A stretch of DNA of 64,000 nucleotides. Origin: Argopecten irradians. Lineage: Eukaryota > Mollusca > Bivalvia > Pectinida > Pectinidae. Below, piece after piece: positions 13,680 through 23,688 of the stretch (position 1 is the stretch's first letter; the number at the start of each line of letters is the position of its first letter). The position numbers were made by a program, and so were the translations under genes. The notes below the pieces were generated by a model that ran no database searches, was not told where the DNA came from, and saw only the letters and a program-made list of their open reading frames with translations. The stretch is taken from positions 12,277,030-12,341,029 of the forward strand of contig NC_091147.1 of the NCBI RefSeq assembly GCF_041381155.1, given 5' to 3'.

Positions 13680-13815
13680 GACATTCTCTATACAAATATA
13701 TCCTTAGTTATAATGTCTATCCGTCTAATGGACATTCCCTATAATTATATCTCTAGTTATGGTCTTTATCAGTCTAATTGACATTCCTTATATAGCCCTA
13801 GTTAATAATATATAT
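13680..13815 (+). repeat. Short tandem repeat, about 51-bp unit, 2.6 copies
   Basis: Three successive ACATTC(T/C)CTATA...AGTTAT...TCTAAT(G/T)G units. Confidence 0.55.
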
Positions 13816-14498
13816 AATTGTAATTCATATAATGACCAAAGAATCATTCTATTTCGACAGCTAAACTCATTTATTCCACTCTCTGTCAATTTATTACTTT
13901 TTGGAAATATGAACTTAAGTATACAAGAAAATGAATTAATCTTCATGCACACTCAGCAATATATCAAAGATACTCATAGATTTTAACTTCGTCCTTCTAT
14001 TATTATCAAATATTTCCATATCTGCTTTACTCCCAACATCTTACTGGTTTTGTATTTACACTTAAATTATATTTGTATAACCCTCCGATACTGACGACAA
14101 AAGAGAAACGAATATTCAAAGAAAGCCTAGAGTGACCAGGAGAAAGACAAACCGAAGACAGGATGATATGAACATTGAGAAGTCGAAAGTTAAGAAAAGT
14201 GGTTTAGAACTTCTGTCGTCTTTATCGGAGGGGTAGATTTTAGATTTTAAAATAATAGTATATTACGAGTTGAAACTAACACCTTGAGGAGCATACTGGT
14301 TATAAAACCCCTATAACTCGAACAGCAGGGGACCAGGTCAATAGTTCGAGGAATACGGGGTATTCGACTCATCCGAGGTTGGTCACGATCGACAGTCAAA
14401 ATATCCGGTCTCAAACTATGACAAACAATGCACGACAATGACATTTTGATTAACGTATCCTTCAGCATTTTGGATTTCTTTACTCAAGTGTTTTATTA

Positions 14499-14690
14499 GG
14501 TCATCTGACCCGAAGGGTCAGGATGACCTATAGTCATCATGCTTCGTCCGTCGTCGTGCGCCGTCCGCCGTCCGTAAACTTTTCACATTTTGAACTTCTT
14601 CTCAAGTTCTACCGGTGCGATTTGACTGAAACTTGCATGAAATGATCCTGACATGGTCCTGACAAAGTGTTGTTATTTTAAAATACAATT
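14499..14690. repeat. Dispersed repeat fragment (mollusc-type)
   Basis: Begins with a palindrome GGTCATCTGACCC-GAA-GGGTCAGGATGACC, then CGTCCGTCGTCGTGCGCCGT and TAAACTTTTCACATTTTGAA. I associate this string with a repeat common in bivalve genomes, but no search was possible. Confidence 0.4.
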
Positions 14691-15198
14691 TACGGGAAAA
14701 GATACGGAACGCACTGATAAAATATACTCTACATGTATCTTTTGAAATCGTTTACATCTTTCGAATAATAACATTGTGCTAGCCTTTCGAATGAAACCAA
14801 CAAAGAAATTAAAAAAAATAAACTTTTATAATTAAGCGGACGTCAGCAATATCTTCCGCCTCTTTTGGCATTTACAACGCGTACTTTCTATTAACACGGA
14901 TCAACAACTTCCGTATTTTCGTATTTACAGCGAAGATTATATACGAGAGAAACACCAATAACTTAATGTCTTTTTCTGAAATAATCAAATAAAGTTAGCA
15001 TCAAACAACAACTTGCGATCGTGTAGGTAGGTAATAATGACACCGTTAATCCCTTGATTAATGACCTAAAGGCTTGACACGCCAACTGTATAAACACAAG
15101 ATTGTGAGCAGTTATCCATGTCGGTCGGTGCAGTCAGGTGTGACATAGGTAAAAAATCTCAAGGGCCGAACACCTGTTCGACGAAAACATGGGTAAAT

Positions 15199-15388
15199 AC
15201 TCAAATATTCCCGCGTTTCGACAGTATAGCGGGAATTATTTGTCTTAAACGACATCGTATGACTATCGTGCTACATGTAGGCGCACGCTCCGTGGGAGCG
15301 GGATCACGTGTACAATATCGGTACACGCGTAGGTAGGGTCATTTTCTAGCTGTCTTCCTAGCAGGTCGGACACTGAATTTTTAATTTT
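15199..15388 (+). repeat. A1 split direct repeat (5' end of element)
   Basis: Matches A2 almost exactly over 133 bp, then has 28-29 extra bases (around 15,332-15,359), then 29 further matching bases ending TTTTTAATTTT. It starts ACTCAAATATTCCCGC and contains inverted repeats ATTCCCGC/GCGGGAAT and CGCTCC/GGAGCG, as expected for recombinase-binding ends. Confidence 0.85.
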
Positions 15389-15414
15389 AAATTCTCGCTC
15401 CTCTACAATCAATC

Positions 15415-16881
15415 ATGGACCCAAAATTACAAAATCACATAGAGACTACTGTAGATTCAGCACAAGCGGATATGTTTTCACGTTTGGATATGTTGATGAC
15501 GCAAAAGCTAACGGAGTTGGAGTCTAAAATTCATGTGCAACAAGTTAATATTTCTAATGCTCAACGTGCGCAAATTCGTCAGGACATTATTGGCGCGGAC
15601 AATCACAAATTTACCAAAAAGAGTTGCGAAGAACAATTTAAGTTTAACCAAAAGGTAGTTTCCAAGCTACAGGAGGCCGAGGAGACATCGCTTCATGACC
15701 CCCCGGCAACCAAATCATTGATAGCGGAAGGTATGAGTTTGCTCAATCACAGACAGAAGCTCATTAAGCTCGCTGATACCTCGGAGGCCGGATGGAAAGC
15801 CGTGGAAGAGTATGTGTCTAATCCACTCGCCTCAGACTCGGACGACGAGAAACGTATGGACCGCGCTCGATCTAGAGCGGACAGAAAAATCAAGGCCGCC
15901 AAGCAAAAATCCGGAAAAGGGAGGCCCCGTTACTCGCCGTATCAACACCGTTTTTATTCAGCGCCTACTGAAGTCCCCGTGCCAGCGGACAAGACGGCTA
16001 CCGTCAGAGCTCCAAGGCCTGGAGTGTGTTATGGTTGTGGTAGGGCCGGACACTGGAGGTCAGAGTGCCCAGCTATGTCAGCTTCCGGACACAGCAACGG
16101 TCAAAAGCTAAGTAAAACTTTTTGTTTTAACCATGTTGATCATAGCAGTGATCATAATTCTGTTGTATTAGTAGAAGGGTCTGTTTCACCTGTTGGTAGA
16201 TTAAAGAAATCTTTAGCTTTTTGGAAAGCAACAGGCGCTAGCGAGAGCGTTTTGTCAGTGATTACTGATGGTTATAAGCTGCCATTTAAAGAGATTCCCC
16301 CGAATGCTCGTTTAAGGAACAATAAGTCCGCTCGTGACAACCTTCAATTTGTTTATAACGAAATAGAGAAATTGCTTAGGATAGGCTGTATAGCAGAGGT
16401 CAGAGTTCAACCACGTGTCGTTAACCCATTGACGGTCGCGTACAATCGCGCTGGTAAAGCACGCCTAGTGTTGGATTGTCGTCATATCAATGTTTTTCTG
16501 CACAAGTTCAAGTTCAAGTATGAGGATACAGTTGAAGCCCGAGATATGTTCAATGTTGGCGATTTTTTGTACACGTTTGATTTGAAATCGGCGTACCATC
16601 ATATCGAAATTTACCCCGATCATAGAGGCTTTTTAGGTTTCGAAGTAGATATGGGCGGAACAACGCGATTCTTTGTATTTAACGTTCTTCCTTTCGGTAT
16701 TTCTACCGCCGGCTATATATTTACAAAGGTCTTACGACAGGTAGTCAAACACGTGCGTGGGCAAGGTCATAAACTAGTAATGTATTTAGATGACGGAATT
16801 GGTGGTCACAAAACCGTAGGCGGGGCTAGCGAATCTAGTCAGTTCGTGCAGACGTGTCTGCATAAAATACGGTTTTTTTGA
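15415..16881 (+). CDS. Gag/Pol part 1: zinc knuckle plus reverse transcriptase fingers-palm (488 aa)
   Basis: Residues 1-130 are a charged, partly helical Gag-like region. Residues 140-200 are basic. A CCHC zinc knuckle (C-x2-C-x4-H-x4-C) sits at 205-218. The RT follows at about 290-470 with RLVLDCRHIN (350-359), FDLKSAYHHI (389-398), LPFGISTAGYIFTK (425-438) and the catalytic YLDD (457-460). The frame ends shortly after YLDD at a TGA following a run of seven Ts; the RT thumb continues in the -1 frame, so this is a broken polyprotein and not a natural end. The ATG chosen follows A1 by 26 bases and is the first long-frame Met. Confidence 0.85.
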   Translation: MDPKLQNHIETTVDSAQADMFSRLDMLMTQKLTELESKIHVQQVNISNAQRAQIRQDIIGADNHKFTKKSCEEQFKFNQKVVSKLQEAEETSLHDPPATKSLIAEGMSLLNHRQKLIKLADTSEAGWKAVEEYVSNPLASDSDDEKRMDRARSRADRKIKAAKQKSGKGRPRYSPYQHRFYSAPTEVPVPADKTATVRAPRPGVCYGCGRAGHWRSECPAMSASGHSNGQKLSKTFCFNHVDHSSDHNSVVLVEGSVSPVGRLKKSLAFWKATGASESVLSVITDGYKLPFKEIPPNARLRNNKSARDNLQFVYNEIEKLLRIGCIAEVRVQPRVVNPLTVAYNRAGKARLVLDCRHINVFLHKFKFKYEDTVEARDMFNVGDFLYTFDLKSAYHHIEIYPDHRGFLGFEVDMGGTTRFFVFNVLPFGISTAGYIFTKVLRQVVKHVRGQGHKLVMYLDDGIGGHKTVGGASESSQFVQTCLHKIRFF

Positions 16882-18233
16882 TAGCCGACGATAAGTGCCA
16901 ATGGGAGCCTTCCCAGGACGCCACGTGGCTCGGCTATACGTGGACAATGAAAGAAGGCGTGGTCAGAGTTTCGATTGACAGGGTCGACAGGTTGTTGTCA
17001 TTGTTGAACCACACTATGTTTTTAGTGTCTGACAGAGGTCAGCTATTATTCTCGGCCAGGTATGTAGCGAGCATTGTCGGGCTGGTCATATCAATGCAAA
17101 GTGTGATAGGGTCGTTGGTTCGTTTGCGTACGCGAGAGCTTAGCGCGTGTTTATTGACAAGGGCCAGTTGGAATGCTGGAGTGTTTTTAAGCGTTGAGGC
17201 ACTGAACGAAATCGAGTTCTGGTTGTGTAACGTACAAGCTCTAAACGACAAAGGGTCGAATTTGAAAACGCCACTTGAAAACAAATGTTCCAAGGTAATC
17301 TGTACCGATGCTTCCGAGGTTGGTTACGGAGGTTTCTTAATCCCATGTGAGGATCCTCTTATGGAGGGAGACGGAATTCTAGCTGTCGAGGACACTAGAA
17401 TAATGCGTGATGCATTAGCCTTTCCTGAAGGCGATGGTTTGTATCAAAACTTGAATAGGTTATATGAGCACGGTGATAGCGTTGTCATGGGGACATGGAA
17501 TAATAACGAACGCATGCGCAGTTCCACTTGGAGGGAGTTGGAAGGTGCGAGACGTGTATTAAATAGTACTTTAGACAAGGTCAAGGGTCACAGCGTCAGG
17601 TTGTTTATGGACAACAAAAGCGCGTGCACTATCGCGAGGGTAGGTAGCTCCAAACCCTATTTACAGAAGGTTGCTATGGATATGTTGAGGCTTACATCGG
17701 AGTATAGTATCACTATGCAAACTCAGTGGGTGCCAAGAAATAATAATAAGACAGCCGATTTTTTAAGCAGATGCTCTGATTCCGATGACTGGTCTGTACA
17801 AGCATGGGTGTTCGATTTGTGCGAGAAAAGTTGGGGACCACACGACGTGGATCGTTTCGCTTCCGATTATAACACCAAATGTACGCGGTTCAACTCTCGC
17901 TGGTGGTGCGCAGGCACAGAGGCTATCGATTGTTTCACTGCATACTGGGGTAAAGAGAACAATTGGTTCGTTCCCCCTCCCCGGCTTATTTGTAAAACTT
18001 TGGACAAAATGAAGGCGGATGAGGCATATGGGACACTAGTAGTTCCAGTATGGCACTCAGCAGTTTTTTGGCCTATTTTATGTCAGGGGGAAATGTTTTA
18101 TAGTTTTGTAAAAGATAACCTTCCATTGTCACGGACAAAGGTCACACAGGGTGGCAGGGGAAATAATGGAGTTTTTGAGAGACAAGTGTTGTCTTTCAAT
18201 ATGATAGCATTAAGATTAGATTTTAGAAGTTAG
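16878..18233 (+). CDS. Pol part 2: RT thumb, RNase H and conserved C-terminal domain
   Basis: Continuation in the -1 frame, with no ATG at its start, so it would need frameshifting or repair of the T run. The thumb/connection (WLGYTW near residue 20) is followed by RNase H with TDAS (D144), STWRELEGA (E220 region), MDNKSA (D245) and TADFLSR (D294). The spacer between the first two motifs is long, about 70 residues. Residues 320-400 (DRFAS..N, FNSRWW, PVWHSAVFWPIL) are the block regularly found after RNase H in DIRS/Ngaro-type polyproteins; its biochemical role is not settled here. The end, MIALRLDFR, looks like the family's normal C-terminus. Confidence 0.85.
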   Translation: MIADDKCQWEPSQDATWLGYTWTMKEGVVRVSIDRVDRLLSLLNHTMFLVSDRGQLLFSARYVASIVGLVISMQSVIGSLVRLRTRELSACLLTRASWNAGVFLSVEALNEIEFWLCNVQALNDKGSNLKTPLENKCSKVICTDASEVGYGGFLIPCEDPLMEGDGILAVEDTRIMRDALAFPEGDGLYQNLNRLYEHGDSVVMGTWNNNERMRSSTWRELEGARRVLNSTLDKVKGHSVRLFMDNKSACTIARVGSSKPYLQKVAMDMLRLTSEYSITMQTQWVPRNNNKTADFLSRCSDSDDWSVQAWVFDLCEKSWGPHDVDRFASDYNTKCTRFNSRWWCAGTEAIDCFTAYWGKENNWFVPPPRLICKTLDKMKADEAYGTLVVPVWHSAVFWPILCQGEMFYSFVKDNLPLSRTKVTQGGRGNNGVFERQVLSFNMIALRLDFRS

Positions 18234-18279
18234 CAGGCTTGTTGTATTTATGCATTGTTGTTTTTTTTTTCAACAGGCA

Positions 18280-18430
18280 TAGGCTTACAAGGATCGGTGG
18301 AAAAGGCCGTGAGGGCTGCAGGCGTAACAGTAGGATCATCCCTTCACAAGTTGTCGGAGAATATGGCCGACCGGATCCTGCATAGTAAAAGCGTTGTTGT
18401 GCGTTACCCGCAAATCCTGTACATATTGCA
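18280..18430 (+). pseudogene. Tyrosine recombinase N-terminal remnant in another frame
   Basis: The third frame reads VRAAGVTVGSSLHKLSENMA..ILHSKS, the usual start of the recombinase in this element class. It then runs out of frame, while frame 2 opens at 18,389 with ALPANPVHIALYLNFLLDK. The expected 25-35 residue stretch linking the two, part of the SAM-like core-binding domain, is missing, so a small deletion is inferred. Confidence 0.55.
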
Positions 18431-19225
18431 TTATATCTGAATTTTCTATTGGACAAACACTCTTCTTTCTCCGTTATTTCATCCGTTGTTTACGCTATTA
18501 AATGGGTACATGATATTAATGGACATCCGGATCCCACCACCAACAGTTTTGTTCGACATTTGTTGGAGACCTCCAAGAGATGTTCACACAAACCAGTTTG
18601 TAAGAAGGAACCATTAACTGCGGACATTTTGATTAACTTGTGTAATTATTTTTCTGGTAATAGCGATTTACTGGTAATTAGAGATTTGTCAATGATTTTA
18701 TTGTGTTTTTCTGGTTTTCTCCGTTTCAATGAGCTTAGCAATCTGCTTTGTTCAGACCTGAAAATTTGTGACAGCTATTTAGTTTTAAAAATTAGGAAAA
18801 GTAAAACCGACCAATATCGCCATGGTGACGAGGTAGTAATAAGCAAAGGCCAGACAGTGGCCTGTCCGCTCACTATGATACGCAAATACATTGAAATCGC
18901 GGAGATTAATCTCGACGACAACGCGTTTTTATTTAAACCTATTTTTCGCTCGGGATCTACTTGTAAGTTGATCCATAAGAACAAATGTTTAAGCTACACA
19001 GGGACTAGACAAGCCATTTTGAAGCGTCTGTCTTTGGTGTGTGACGTTAAGAACGTCGGTTTGCACAGTTTACGGGCTGGGGGAGCTACCGTAGCCGCAA
19101 ATAACGGCGTTAATGACAGATGTTTTAAGAGGCACGGTCGTTGGAAAAGTGAAGCTTGTAAGGACGGATATGTTGCCGATTCTTTACAGTCGCGTTTGAG
19201 TGTTACGCAGAAGCTTGGTTTGTAA
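18389..19225 (+). CDS. Tyrosine recombinase (YR) of the Ngaro-type element
   Basis: Frame 2 is open from 18,389 (no ATG; the first usable alternative start is TTG at 18,449, from which there are 258 residues). Numbering from there: core-binding helices 1-50; catalytic domain with R92 (GFLRFNELSN), the lysine region KIRKSKTDQ (114-122), H206-x-x-R209 (LHSLRAGG), H229 and W232 (RHGRWKS), and nucleophile Y241 (DGYV). All expected catalytic positions are present, so the catalytic domain looks intact while the N-terminus is damaged. In family models it joins the circular cDNA to the target. Confidence 0.85.
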   Translation, partial: KRCCALPANPVHIALYLNFLLDKHSSFSVISSVVYAIKWVHDINGHPDPTTNSFVRHLLETSKRCSHKPVCKKEPLTADILINLCNYFSGNSDLLVIRDLSMILLCFSGFLRFNELSNLLCSDLKICDSYLVLKIRKSKTDQYRHGDEVVISKGQTVACPLTMIRKYIEIAEINLDDNAFLFKPIFRSGSTCKLIHKNKCLSYTGTRQAILKRLSLVCDVKNVGLHSLRAGGATVAANNGVNDRCFKRHGRWKSEACKDGYVADSLQSRLSVTQKLGL

Positions 19226-19349
19226 ATATTAATTATGTTTTTACCTTCATTTTTACAGATATATTTAGGCCTAGTTATTATGCATTTCGTTTTCCCACTT
19301 TGTCTTTTGTCGCGTCACTCGAGTTTTTCCCTTTCTTTGTTTTTTCTAG

Positions 19350-19423
19350 TACACTGACACGCTAGTACGGCAAAATGATATTTGCGTTGTAGTTATATTT
19401 TTTGAAGTAGTGGAGTGAAGACT
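19350..19423 (+). repeat. B1 split direct repeat
   Basis: TACACTGACACGCTAGTACGG to GAAGTAGTGGAGTGAAGACT; matches B2 with two or three substitutions. Its last three bases ACT are the first of A2. Confidence 0.85.
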
Positions 19424-19582
19424 CAAATATTCCCGCGTTTCGACAGTATAGCGGGAATTATTTGTCTTAAACGACATCGTATGACTATCGTGCTACATGT
19501 AGGCGCTCGCTCCGTGGGAGCGGGATCACGTGTACAATATCGGTACACGCGTAAGCAGGTCGGACACTGAATTTTTAATTTT
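19421..19582 (+). repeat. A2 split direct repeat
   Basis: Second copy of A1, lacking the 28-29-bp block seen in A1. Together with B1 it forms the internal template of the circle junction. Confidence 0.85.
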
Positions 19583-19936
19583 TGGAATTCAATGTTCCTT
19601 TTTTTCATTGTTAGCGTATGTTTGTTATATTGAATTATTGGAATAGATACATTTCTATGACGGCGCAGGTCCAGCGTTTCCCCTAGGCCCTCCTGTTTGG
19701 ATATAATTGTTTCCTGCCATCGGACACAGGTTTCCGGGGGCTATCTCCGGTTTTTCCTGGGCGACAGGTGTGTGCTGTTGATGGGGCGGTTTTGTTTTTC
19801 TAATGAGTCGAGCATAAATAATATCTTGTTTTTACATGTACATTCGTATTGCTATAGTTGTACAGAGAGGAGCCTTCATTCTATGTATATATTTTCTTAA
19901 AAAATTTCACAATGGTTTTCATTAAACGCCGACTGC

Positions 19937-20010
19937 TACACTGACACGCTAGTACGGCAAATTGATATTTGCGTTGTAGTTGTATTTTTTGAAGTAGTGG
20001 AGTGAAGACT
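19937..20010 (+). repeat. B2 split direct repeat (3' end of element)
   Basis: Copy of B1 ending GTGAAGACT. After it the sequence changes to ATGTATTTGATG, unrelated to A2, which marks the 3' boundary. Confidence 0.85.
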
Positions 20011-20439
20011 ATGTATTTGATGAAACGGGGACATATTTCTGTTCGAGGAATAAGGGGTATTCGACGAATAGCTGTTCGAGCTATCCGGGGTTTTGTTACA
20101 TAGATTATATAGGGAGATGGTCGGGACCGTACGACCAGTTAGACGAATAGGGGGTATTCGAGGAATCCGGGTTCGAGTAAGAGGGGTTTTACTGTACCTC
20201 TCTCTAAAAATGTCAATGAATGGATTCTACGTACTGTAAAAAAATGTCTTAAAAGATGCATTTGTTTATATAATTTAGCAAGACAATTAAATCATTATTA
20301 CTTTGTGTTACACACAACAATGTGCCGATGGTGTGAATCCGGTATGTTCAGATCGAGCAGGGTTGCATAATGATATGACGACATTCACAATTATCATTTC
20401 TAAATGCAGGTAACTTGCAATAAAAAAAATATCATGTTA

Positions 20440-20790
20440 ATTAGAACGCTTTAAAATCATCAAAATACATTGTAAAACTCATCACAGCCATTCTAAATTG
20501 TAATATTTTTTACACGAGGGAGACCCCGTACCCTCTCAAACACCAAAATCTCGCGCCTTCGGTCGCTCCCATTCAACAAAATGCATCGTAAAATTCTAAA
20601 TTGTAATATTTTTCAAACCCCTCAAACACCAAATTCTCGCGTCTACGGTGCTCGCAAATTCATCAAAATGCATCTTGAAACTCATCTTAGCCATTCTTAA
20701 TCGTATTTTTTTTTCTCGTAGGAGACCATCGGACCCCCCATACACCAAAATATCGCTCCTTCGAAGCTCGCATGGGAATTTGCGAATTCA
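20440..20790 (+). repeat. Diverged tandem repeat, about 110-130-bp unit, 3 copies
   Basis: Each unit has ATCAAAATGCAT.., CATTCT(A/T)AATTGTA, CTCAAACACCAAA(A/T)TCTCGCG and CGGT-CTCGC motifs. Confidence 0.6.
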
Positions 20791-22270
20791 TTAATTTCCT
20801 TTAAGCTACGCCACTGCCTATAAATGTGTACAAGGATTATATGAAAAAATATAAAGTATATATGGTTGTGTGTTGAATTAAACAATTAATCTCCTCCTGT
20901 GGGTGCGGGGGGAGGAAGGGGGGGGGGGGTGTCCAAATATTGAGGACCTTTGCTCCCACCCCAACCCCCCATTACGTTTCATATTCCTTCGCCACTGAGA
21001 TACGCTGTAAATGTATCGGCTATTACACTTAATCAGGCCAATATAACCGATAAAATATAAGTGGTCTCTTTGTGGTGTTATTACGTCTATATATCCATTA
21101 GCCGGAGAGATTTTCAGCGACCATGAATTCGAACTCGAATGTGCACTCGGTTCTTTCCGTTATAATCAGCCAATGCTGACAGATATAATTTCTTGTTTCG
21201 TTTGGCGATATTTCAACGTTGATAAACATTGCCAATATTTCAAATAAAATGTTGTAATTTTGAAAACTTTCTAATTTCAGGTATAAGAACGTTTGTAGGA
21301 AGTCAAAAACCCTAAGATATCTATGTAAATAAATGCGGAGGAGCTACGTCCATATCTAGCTCATTTATTATTACCAATTTACCAACACGTCAAAATGATT
21401 CCACGGAATATCAACCTAAGGAAAACATGACAGGTGGCAATACCATTGGTTTATGCATTGGTCTATATACCAATTCATGCTTGATGAGATTCATGAATTT
21501 TCTTGCATCGACCGAATTCAAAATGCAACAATTATTTTGTTATTTTACTTTTTCTGTGCATGTACACGGAGTACATAAAACAACAGTCTTTGAACACCTA
21601 CATCGAGGAATGATCCGAGGATTTAGACACCGCTCTCTTGCTATTTTTTTATTTTGAGATAAAAATTGGTGAGACAATCACTATATTTAAGTTCTCAAGT
21701 CCGATGAACGCCTAATACGAGCACCAGCGCTACTACTCTTACCGTTACGTCTTTCTACAGTCGGAGATGTGTCAGAAAAAAGGAAGAAAATTAATAAAAC
21801 AAATAAATAGAAAATAGCTCACAACATATCATAGTTAATATTAATTCGCGGAGATAAATATTTGCGAATTTACATGCCTTTGTGACTTTGATCTAAAAGT
21901 TCGCCACTTTACAGTGAAAGTTTACAGTTTAAGGAAGACTGCCGCTCTAGTTAACACCAATAAAATAATTCACACCACGACCTTGACCTTCTAGGTGACA
22001 CGATGTGTACGGCCATCAGGACTTTCCGGGTTCACCCCCGCTGCTACATGTGACACTCAGAGAAGACCCCAAGTTGTTGAAACTTTGTTCTTAATGAAAA
22101 TAAAACAGCTAAAAATGTTGTATAACTAATGTAGATACGGAGCGTTTTAATGTTTTCACACACATGTATAAATTGATGCACATACATGAATACACATGAC
22201 CGAAACCCCTGTACGAAGATATGTAAAATCTACAGATAAGCGTTGTTTACCAACGCTGGTATGCGTACAG
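20791..22270. other. Noncoding stretch
   Basis: Poly-G/poly-C tracts near 20,920 and AT-rich DNA; no gene recognised. The frame at 21,427-21,657 has no motif. Confidence 0.35.
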
Positions 22271-22279
22271 GCTAATATC

Positions 22280-22351
22280 ATATAAAGGCTGCACTTCAGA
22301 GGTCAATAAGTTGATCTATTGGGACACTCCAGTCACAGTCGTGTTAGCAGG
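22280..22351 (+). promoter_or_regulatory. Possible plus-strand TATA promoter and noncoding first exon
   Basis: CATATAAAGG at about 22,280 is followed 70 bases later by GTGTTAGCAG|GTAAGC, a strong donor. Spacing fits TSS near 22,310 and a 40-base leader exon ending at 22,351. I found no convincing downstream coding exon. Confidence 0.3.
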
Positions 22352-23575
22352 TAAGCGTTTTTTTGTGGATTATTGCTTTTCCCATGTATACTTGTCCCCC
22401 CTCCCCCTTCGTCTCTTTACTGTTACGTTCATATATTGCTGTAGGTATTTTTATCAGTCCATAAATGACTATACATGCATGACTGTCAAACGGACTTTAA
22501 TCCTGCTAGTAAACCAAACATTCAAATAATGTATATGTACAATCAAATTAGAATTACACCGATTTATTGTTAGGTGTTATAGTCAAGATTTAGGTTACGA
22601 CCTCTAGTCGACACTATGCCTCTCCTACTTTCTCAACACGGGCTTGTCACCGGCCACGGCGGAGCTTTAGAATTAGACTTTGATTGATTGGTTGATGACA
22701 CTTAACGTCATTGTTCCGAAAACTAGACTTGTTCAGTAACTCCGATCCATTACATACGATATTGTTTGCTCCAATAACAGCGACCCGTTCGGGGTCAACA
22801 CTGCATAAAACCTAAAAAGATGTATATAATTATGGTGTGTCAATCAACGTGTCACCTATATGAAATCATCGGTGTGTGTTTTCGAACTTTTTAAAGGTAG
22901 ACGGAATTCCAAGTTTGATTTTAATTAGAGTCTGAATTATATGTAGTGGATCTGAGCAGAGTTGATCATCACCGTCTTTGACCTAGAATGGCCAGATGGG
23001 TTCAGGCATTCGAGATATTTAATAAAGACAAAAATGAACGAAAAGCCCACTTTATTAGCAATTGGCTATTCTAGACATCACGTCATTACAATTGCCAATG
23101 ATTATAAGATTATATCGATGTCAGTAGTGTTTCTGACTTGTTTAACACAGACAAACGAGAGTAGGCTTAAAATATATTTGAATATTTTTTATTCTTCACC
23201 AGACAAAATTTACCCCACAAAGTAATCACGAGACAGTTTTGTCGTGTAATGCTGATTTAGTATTCTGATTTTGTGTTACATTCATGTGAAGGGGAGTAGC
23301 TGAAAAGAAAAGTACAAAAACAAATGATACAGTGTATGTTTTAATATCATGTCACTAAAATAGGACAGACTAAGCATAGTAAATATGTAACAAATTTGTG
23401 AGAGGACGTTTATCATTTTATGAATTAAGATAACTCAAAAAGTAGAAAGAAACACGAATCATCCAGTACCCAATCTCGTCGCCATTACAGCAGTTGACGA
23501 TAGAGAATAACGGTGATAGATAGGATAAATAGGAGTAGTTGGGTATGTACAAACAATACTTACATTGAGTTTCCA

Positions 23576-23688
23576 TCACCACAGACCCAGTTGGTTTCTG
23601 TAGTAGGAGAAATACCCATACGGGTTATTTATGTGTAGGTTGCCCTGCAGGAACAGCGGATAACCGGGAATTTTGGGATGCCGTGGAT
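23576..23688 (-). CDS. Gene B candidate mature-peptide exon
   Basis: Acceptor ATTAAG then AT; 36 codons to TGA at 23,578-23,576. A strong donor (CTCAAT|GTAAGT) lies 12 bases beyond the stop, so a 3' UTR intron or a different exon structure remains possible. Confidence 0.35.

Larger units (their letters stand above)
15199..20010 (+). mobile_element. Ngaro/PAT-type tyrosine-recombinase retrotransposon, nearly full length (4.8 kb)
   Basis: Split direct repeats are present in the diagnostic order A1 (15,199-15,388), ORFs, B1 (19,350-19,423), A2 (19,421-19,582), B2 (19,937-20,010). The ORFs encode in order a zinc-knuckle Gag region, reverse transcriptase, RNase H and tyrosine recombinase; there is no DDE integrase, protease or LTR pair. 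The element starts with ACT and ends with ACT, and the B1/A2 junction shares the same ACT. That fits the known replication model, in which a circle junction is copied from the internal B1A2 and the recombinase integrates without target duplication. The copy is damaged: a frameshift within RT and a probable deletion in the recombinase N-terminus. Confidence 0.85.
14296..20196. mobile_element. Decayed inverted-repeat (Tigger/pogo-like?) element enclosing the Ngaro-type element
   Basis: The left edge has AAAACCCCTATAACTCGAAC. The right edge, read as complement, gives CAGTAAAACCCCTCTTACTCGAAC next to TA. Both sides also carry subterminal TTCGAGGAAT(A/G)..GGGGTATTCG. The CAGT-AAA-CC start plus TA resembles pogo/Tigger-type ends (from memory of the family). 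No transposase frame is visible; the interior is mostly the retrotransposon at 15,199-20,010, so it appears to have been inserted into this older element. Confidence 0.4.

Noticed and set aside
16878..18233. Separate gene starting at TTG
   Set aside because: It is the continuation of the RT frame after a -1 break and has no start of its own.
17039..19608. Minus-strand frames within the retrotransposon
   Set aside because: Shadows of the Gag/Pol and recombinase frames.
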